A stretch of DNA of 26,205 nucleotides, from NCBI GenBank assembly GCA_022865725.1, contig JALHTP010000352.1, positions 1 through 26,205 on the forward strand. Direction: 5' to 3'. Below are positions 23,018 through 26,205 of this stretch, in pieces. The notes below the pieces were generated by a model. The model did not search any database. It was not told the DNA's origin and worked only from the letters and a program-made list of their open reading frames with translations. This DNA comes from Methyloceanibacter sp. (GTDB lineage: Bacteria > Pseudomonadota > Alphaproteobacteria > Rhizobiales > Methyloligellaceae). A program made the translations under genes and the position numbers. Each line of letters opens with the position of its first letter. Position 1 is the first letter of the stretch.

Positions 23018-23656
23018 ATGAGACCCAAAGCACCACCCAAAAATGCCAGCGACGGCGATTCTTTCAGGCAGCAGCATCAGCTGCGCACAATTGCCGAGAG
23101 GGAAGTCGACGGCGTCCGCCGCCCTGTCCTGGTGAATGACGCGGAGAGTCCGCTCGGCTGGCTCAAGAGCCGGAAGGACCGGAACGGCAGGGCATTGATT
23201 ACGCCCGATCAGTACGAGGCAGGCGAACGCTTGCGCGCGGATTATTGGTTCGCGCATATGAGCCCAAGGGTGACCTCGAACTGGTCGGCGCTGGCACCCT
23301 CCGAGCGCTCGCGCCGTGCGGCGCCTTCGAATGCCGCGGCGCTTCGCGACGAGGTCATCGCGGCCAAGGAGCGGGTGATGCGGGCGCTCATGGCGGTGGG
23401 TCCGGAAGTCTCGGGCGTGCTGGTCGATATCTGCTGTGAGCTGAAGGGTCTCGAAGAGGCCGAGAAGGAGAACGGCTGGCCGCAGCGGGCGGGCAAGGTG
23501 GTTCTACAGATCGCCTTGACGCGTCTTGCCAGGCATTACGGGCTGATCGCGGACGACAAGCAGAAGCCGGCGAGACGCGGCATGCGGCATTGGGGAAGCA
23601 ACGACTACCGGCCCACGCTCGATGCATGGAGCTCAGGCTCAAAACGCGATGACTAA
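23018..23656 (+). CDS. DUF6456 domain protein
   Basis: This 212-residue soluble protein of unknown function has the DUF6456 architecture. The first ~30 residues are flexible. A middle segment (NDAESPLGWLKSRKDRNGRALITPDQYEAGERLRADYWFAHMSPRVTSNWS) is the family signature. A helical part follows (AALRDEVIAAKERVMRALMAVGPEVSGVLVDICCELKGLEEAEKENGWPQRAGKVVLQIALTRLARHYG). That helical block resembles a DNA- or protein-binding helical bundle. It starts 3 bases after the DnaA-domain-IV-like gene, an arrangement I remember as recurrent in Rhizobiales. Its stop overlaps the sufE stop by three bases tail-to-tail. Confidence 0.88.
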   Translation: MRPKAPPKNASDGDSFRQQHQLRTIAEREVDGVRRPVLVNDAESPLGWLKSRKDRNGRALITPDQYEAGERLRADYWFAHMSPRVTSNWSALAPSERSRRAAPSNAAALRDEVIAAKERVMRALMAVGPEVSGVLVDICCELKGLEEAEKENGWPQRAGKVVLQIALTRLARHYGLIADDKQKPARRGMRHWGSNDYRPTLDAWSSGSKRDD

Positions 23657-24114
23657 TGCAGCCTGCGCCGGGCGAGAGACGTCTCGGCGTCGGTCCTGAT
23701 CCGCTTGACCATGGCCATGAGGCCGTTCGAGCGCTGCGGCGTGAGATGCTCGTTCAAGTGCAGCAGCCCGAGGCTTTGGCCGGCATCGATGCTCACGATC
23801 TCGTCCGCGGTCTTCCCCGAGTAGAGGGAGAAGAGGATCGCGACCAGCCCGCGGACAATGTGAGCGTCGCTGTCGCCGATAAAGGTCAGGCGCGGGGCGT
23901 CTCCGCTCTGATCGACATGGGTCGAGAGCCAGACCTGGCTGACGCAGCCTTGCACCTTGTTGGCGGCGGAGCGGTCCGCCTCGGGCAAAGGCTCAAGCTT
24001 TCGGCCAAGCTCGATCACGTAGCGGTAGCGGTCCTCCCAGTCGTCGAGGAACTCGAAATCGGCAAGGATCTCCTCGAAGCTCGAGGCCCGGCGCGTCTCG
24101 TTCAAAGTGTCCAT
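23653..24114 (-). CDS. sufE: Cysteine desulfurase sulfur acceptor SufE
   Basis: This 153-residue cytosolic protein accepts persulfide sulfur from the cysteine desulfurase SufS and hands it to the SufBCD scaffold for Fe-S cluster assembly. The acceptor cysteine is Cys57 in NKVQGCVSQVWL. The fold's other landmarks are FEFLDDWEDRYRYVIELGRKL near the N terminus and the GLVAILFSLYSGKTADEI helix. The ATG at 24114 is used, since a TTG nine bases further up has no support; no clear ribosome binding site is seen. It is not next to other suf genes in this window. Confidence 0.95.
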   Translation of the reverse strand: MDTLNETRRASSFEEILADFEFLDDWEDRYRYVIELGRKLEPLPEADRSAANKVQGCVSQVWLSTHVDQSGDAPRLTFIGDSDAHIVRGLVAILFSLYSGKTADEIVSIDAGQSLGLLHLNEHLTPQRSNGLMAMVKRIRTDAETSLARRRLH

Positions 24115-24170
24115 GAGAATCAATATAGGCGGGAACGAAGACGGCTGCGACCGGCTTCAATGCAAAAGTT

Positions 24171-24223
24171 GGGGCGCGCAGATTGGGAGGGAAAGGGCAG
24201 AAACCTTCCCAATCGCGCGCCCC
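24171..24223 (-). terminator. Long hairpin, likely terminator of the DUF5330 gene
   Basis: GGGGCGCGC (24171-24179) pairs with GCGCGCCCC (24215-24223). After a small bulge ATTGGGA (24182-24188) pairs with TCCCAAT (24207-24213), and three more pairs follow, leaving a 12-base loop. Read on the minus strand the stem is followed by AACTTTTGC, a short U-run. It starts 58 bases after the DUF5330 stop and ends 57 bases before the sufE start, so it separates the two genes. Confidence 0.6.
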
Positions 24224-24280
24224 TTGGCAGGCGGGGGACTGCCAAAAACTTTGGTAATGAATTGCAGCGAAGGACGCCGC

Positions 24281-24661
24281 TTAAGTCCCGGCCGGATCGG
24301 GCCCGGACCAAGCCTCTTCGCGGTCCTCAGGATTGAGGGTGTCCTGCGAAGCGCTCATGTCGAAGCGTGCCGGCTTGACCATGGAGCCCGTATCCGCGAC
24401 TGGCGTCGCCGCCTCGCCGGACCCCGTCTTGTTCTGGATGAGGTCCATCAGCATGCGGGCGCCGAACTGCGCCTTCTGCACGAACACGGCGAACGCATCC
24501 TTGCCCCTGGCGCAGGTCTCCGGATTGCGGTCGCAGAAGGAGGCAACGTCGTTCACCGCCGCCTGCGCCGTCCCGTAAACCTCGCTGCGCTGCTGAGCGT
24601 CGGTCGGAAGCAGCAGCACGATGATCATCAGCCAGAAGGCCGCCCTGATAAGGAACAGCAT
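24281..24661 (-). CDS. DUF5330 family exported or membrane-anchored protein
   Basis: This 126-residue protein of the alphaproteobacterial DUF5330 family has unknown function. Residues 4-20 are hydrophobic (LIRAAFWLMIIVLLLPT), forming a signal anchor or signal peptide. The conserved core follows (SEVYGTAQAAVNDVASFCDRNPETCARGKDAFAVFVQKAQFGARMLMDLI), with Cys43 and Cys50 seven residues apart, probably a disulphide in the periplasm. The C-terminal third is polar, Pro/Asp-rich and likely disordered. AGAGAGGG lies about 7 bases ahead of the ATG. It is divergent from the histidine kinase gene across a 389-base region and is followed by a strong hairpin. Confidence 0.88.
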   Translation of the reverse strand: MLFLIRAAFWLMIIVLLLPTDAQQRSEVYGTAQAAVNDVASFCDRNPETCARGKDAFAVFVQKAQFGARMLMDLIQNKTGSGEAATPVADTGSMVKPARFDMSASQDTLNPEDREEAWSGPDPAGT

Positions 24662-24811
24662 TGCTTTGCCCTCTCTGTTTGCGCCTTTGCGGCTTTTGCG
24701 CCGCTATCGTTCCCCTTAACGCGCTCAATATAGCGCAGATAAAATAAGGGAGTTTCACTGCAATCAATAAAGTTTGATACGAAAATTCCGATCGATTCTT
24801 CAAAGTACAAG

Positions 24812-24828
24812 ATTAGCATTTTCCTAAT
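24812..24828. promoter_or_regulatory. ATTAG/CTAAT dyad
   Basis: ATTAG (24812-24816) and CTAAT (24824-24828) are exact reverse complements around a 7-base spacer. The dyad centre is about 26 bases from that of the larger dyad at 24836-24857, roughly two and a half helical turns. A short dyad of this kind can arise by chance in A/T-rich DNA. Confidence 0.25.
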
Positions 24829-24835
24829 ACTTGAT

Positions 24836-24857
24836 GACAATTCATGTGAGAATTGTC
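24836..24857. promoter_or_regulatory. Perfect 8+8 dyad, candidate operator
   Basis: GACAATTC (24836-24843) and GAATTGTC (24850-24857) are exact reverse complements around the 6-base spacer ATGTGA. Flanking TTGA and TCAA extend the symmetry with one bulged base. It lies in the divergent spacer, 174 bases upstream of the DUF5330 start and 193 bases upstream of the kinase start. The bases after it do not form a U-run, so an operator is more likely than a terminator. Confidence 0.5.
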
Positions 24858-24947
24858 TCAAATTTTACAGAATTCGCCGCTCGGGGCGGTTTCGCAGCCG
24901 CAAGCGGAGGCTTCGATCAGCCGAGCGGAGGGCTCGCGGGGCCCGCT

Positions 24948-24961
24948 TTAAGCTTCCTTAA
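24948..24961. promoter_or_regulatory. TTAA-N6-TTAA motif resembling a CtrA half-site pair
   Basis: Two TTAA tetramers are separated by GCTTCC, 89 bases ahead of the kinase start. The cell-cycle regulator CtrA binds TTAA-N7-TTAA in alphaproteobacteria; here the spacer is one base short. The context, a DivJ/PleC-like kinase gene, makes it worth noting, but the spacing argues against a canonical site. Confidence 0.25.
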
Positions 24962-24982
24962 GCGCGCATGCCAATAATCAAG

Positions 24983-25023
24983 ACAAGACGATCGGACAAG
25001 ACAATCGGGCAACACAATCGGGG
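24983..25023. repeat. Threefold imperfect tandem repeat ahead of the kinase gene
   Basis: Three adjacent units of 13-14 bases read ACAAGACGATCGG (24983-24995), ACAAGACAATCGGG (24996-25009) and CAACACAATCGGGG (25010-25023). They end 27 bases before the kinase ATG. This could be a repeated protein-binding site or simple slippage. Confidence 0.5.
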
Positions 25024-25050
25024 ACGTAGCGGTGCTTGGCCCGCTCCGGG

Positions 25051-26205
25051 ATGCGCGTGTTTGGTAGTGAAAGTCTGCGGGGGCTCTCAGCCTATTTCAG
25101 CTCGCTCGTGCACGATTCGGCTCGCGGCGATCCGCTGACCACCGCCCGCCATCAATCCTTCATTGCGTCGCATCTGCTGGGCGGGCTTCTCGCGCTCTGC
25201 GTCTTTCCGGTTTACCTCGTGGTCGGCGGCAAGCCCTCGCTGCTCGGGGCCGCCGCCTTCCTTTGGCTGCTGTCGCCGATCGGCATCGCCATCTTCCTGG
25301 CACGGACCGGGCGATTCGCTGCCGCCCATCTGGCGTCGGCGGCGAATCTCGCAGGCCTCGTCACCTATTGCGCCTGGCTCACCGGAGGCCTCGGCTCTTG
25401 GCTCATTCCGTGGATGGTGGTCGTGCCGATCGAGGCAGCGCTCGCCACGGACCGGCGAATCGTCGCCTGGGCGGCTGGCGTCGCAGGCCTTGGCCTGACC
25501 GTTCTCGCCGTGGCCCAAGGGTTCGGCCATATGCTGCCGCCGCAAGCGGTGCCGCTGTCGCCCATTCTGCTCGGCCTGATCGGCGCCATGAGCGCCATGG
25601 CCTATGCGGCGGCGCTGGCAGTGATGGTGCAGCTCGTGCATCGGCGATCGGAAAGTACGGTTCGCGCCGGCGAGGAGCGCTACCGGCTCTTGGCCGAGAA
25701 CGCGACCGACATGATCACCCGCCATGACGAGAAGGGCCGCGTCATCTTCGCCTCGCTCGCCGCGCAGCAGCTCTTCGGCGAGCCTGCGCAGAAGATCGCC
25801 GGCGACGGCCTCTTCGAGCGCGTGCATGTCGCCGACCGCCCGGCTTATCTCACGGCGTTGTCGCGCTCCTTTGCCAATAACGAGCCAATCGCGGTCGAGT
25901 TCAGAGTGCGCCGCGCCGGCTCAGCCGAAGCGGCTCGCTATGTGTGGGTCGAGATGCGGTGCCGGCCTTTACGGGCAGAGGGCGCCCCGCTCGACCGGCC
26001 CGGCATCGTCGCCGTGACGCGTGACATCTCCGACCGCAAGGCGCAGGAGGCCGAGATCCTGCGCACCCGTGATGACGCCGAGAGCGCAAGCCGGGCCAAG
26101 ACGCAGTTCCTCGCCAATATGAGCCATGAGCTCCGCACCCCGCTCAACGCCGTGATCGGCTTCTCCGAGATCCTCAACCGCGAGCTGTTCGGATCGCTCG
26201 GCGAA
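25051..26205 (+). CDS. Membrane PAS sensor histidine kinase, DivJ/PleC-like (5' part)
   Basis: The frame is open from an ATG at 25051 to the window end (385 codons, no stop), so the gene is truncated by the window. Residues ~40-195 hold about six hydrophobic segments, a multi-span membrane sensor. A PAS domain follows (EERYRLLAENATDMITRHDEKGRVIFAS at ~208-235, closing with VAVTRDISDRKAQE at ~320-333). The HisKA phosphoacceptor is His359 in KTQFLANMSHELRTPLNAVIGFSEILNRELFGSLGE. That HisKA sequence, with F-x-S-L-G, is typical of the DivJ/PleC/PdhS group of cell-cycle kinases, and the multi-span membrane region plus one PAS resembles DivJ. The ATPase domain lies beyond the window. The ribosome binding site is weak (CCGGG). 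Confidence 0.9.
   Translation, partial: MRVFGSESLRGLSAYFSSLVHDSARGDPLTTARHQSFIASHLLGGLLALCVFPVYLVVGGKPSLLGAAAFLWLLSPIGIAIFLARTGRFAAAHLASAANLAGLVTYCAWLTGGLGSWLIPWMVVVPIEAALATDRRIVAWAAGVAGLGLTVLAVAQGFGHMLPPQAVPLSPILLGLIGAMSAMAYAAALAVMVQLVHRRSESTVRAGEERYRLLAENATDMITRHDEKGRVIFASLAAQQLFGEPAQKIAGDGLFERVHVADRPAYLTALSRSFANNEPIAVEFRVRRAGSAEAARYVWVEMRCRPLRAEGAPLDRPGIVAVTRDISDRKAQEAEILRTRDDAESASRAKTQFLANMSHELRTPLNAVIGFSEILNRELFGSLGE

Larger units (their letters stand above)
24662..25050. other. Divergent AT-rich region between DUF5330 and kinase genes
   Basis: This 389-base stretch has no credible gene. 24710-24875 is strikingly A/T-rich for this genome and carries two dyads (24812-24828 and 24836-24857). 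24880-24980 returns to high G/C. A TTAA-N6-TTAA motif is at 24948-24961 and a threefold 13-14-base repeat at 24983-25023. The layout suggests a complex promoter for one or both divergent genes. Confidence 0.5.

Noticed and set aside
24983..25023. CRISPR-like repeats
   Set aside because: The three units are directly adjacent, only 13-14 bases long and have no spacers.

Overview
The window is a stretch of high-GC chromosome from an alphaproteobacterium, most probably of the order Hyphomicrobiales (Rhizobiales). The evidence is the combination of a MucR/Ros zinc-finger regulator, a Tat-exported TIGR03808-type beta-helix protein, a PAS_5 protein, DUF6456 and DUF5330 proteins, a bacterial ELM1-like protein and a DivJ/PleC-type histidine kinase. 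I see no tRNA, rRNA, CRISPR array, insertion sequence, integrase or phage gene. It reads as core genome with densely packed genes on both strands.

Layout. 1-478 is gene-free and carries two G/C palindromes. 479-3975 holds creA (+), trxB (-), an ELM1-family gene (-) and a divergent Lrp/AsnC regulator (+). 3995-5062 is an asparaginase of the Rhizobium etli type, directly behind the regulator. 5093-7147 is a two-gene minus-strand unit: a C15 (pyroglutamyl-peptidase-like) peptidase followed by a Tat-exported beta-helix protein. 7200-12311 is the methylmalonyl-CoA mutase cluster mutA-mutB-meaB (-), which serves propionyl-CoA/methylmalonyl-CoA to succinyl-CoA conversion together with its B12-chaperone GTPase. 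12469-16090 holds a HerA/DUF853 ATPase and a YheS-like ABC-F ATPase (+). 16195-19926 holds sodB, an isochorismatase-fold hydrolase and oligopeptidase B (-). msrB lies just upstream of oligopeptidase B in the same transcription direction, so oxidative-damage and protein-repair functions sit together here.

20376-20863 is a long AT-richer divergent region between msrB and mucR (+). It is followed by a PAS_5 protein (+) that overlaps tail-to-tail with an unrecognised small gene (-). 22625-23656 is a pair made of a protein that is essentially only DnaA domain IV (the DnaA-box-binding domain) and a DUF6456 protein, with a perfect dyad just ahead of the first start codon. sufE and a DUF5330 gene follow on the minus strand, separated by a strong hairpin. 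The last feature is the 5' part of a membrane PAS histidine kinase (+) that runs off the window end. Its 390-bp upstream region holds a perfect 8+8 dyad, a TTAA-N6-TTAA motif and a threefold short tandem repeat.

The most interesting point is the locus around 22013-23656: a stand-alone DnaA domain IV-like protein with a DUF6456 partner. Second are the palindromic regulatory candidates upstream of the histidine kinase. Everything else is mostly recognisable housekeeping. All protein calls rest on reading motifs by eye; no database search was run.
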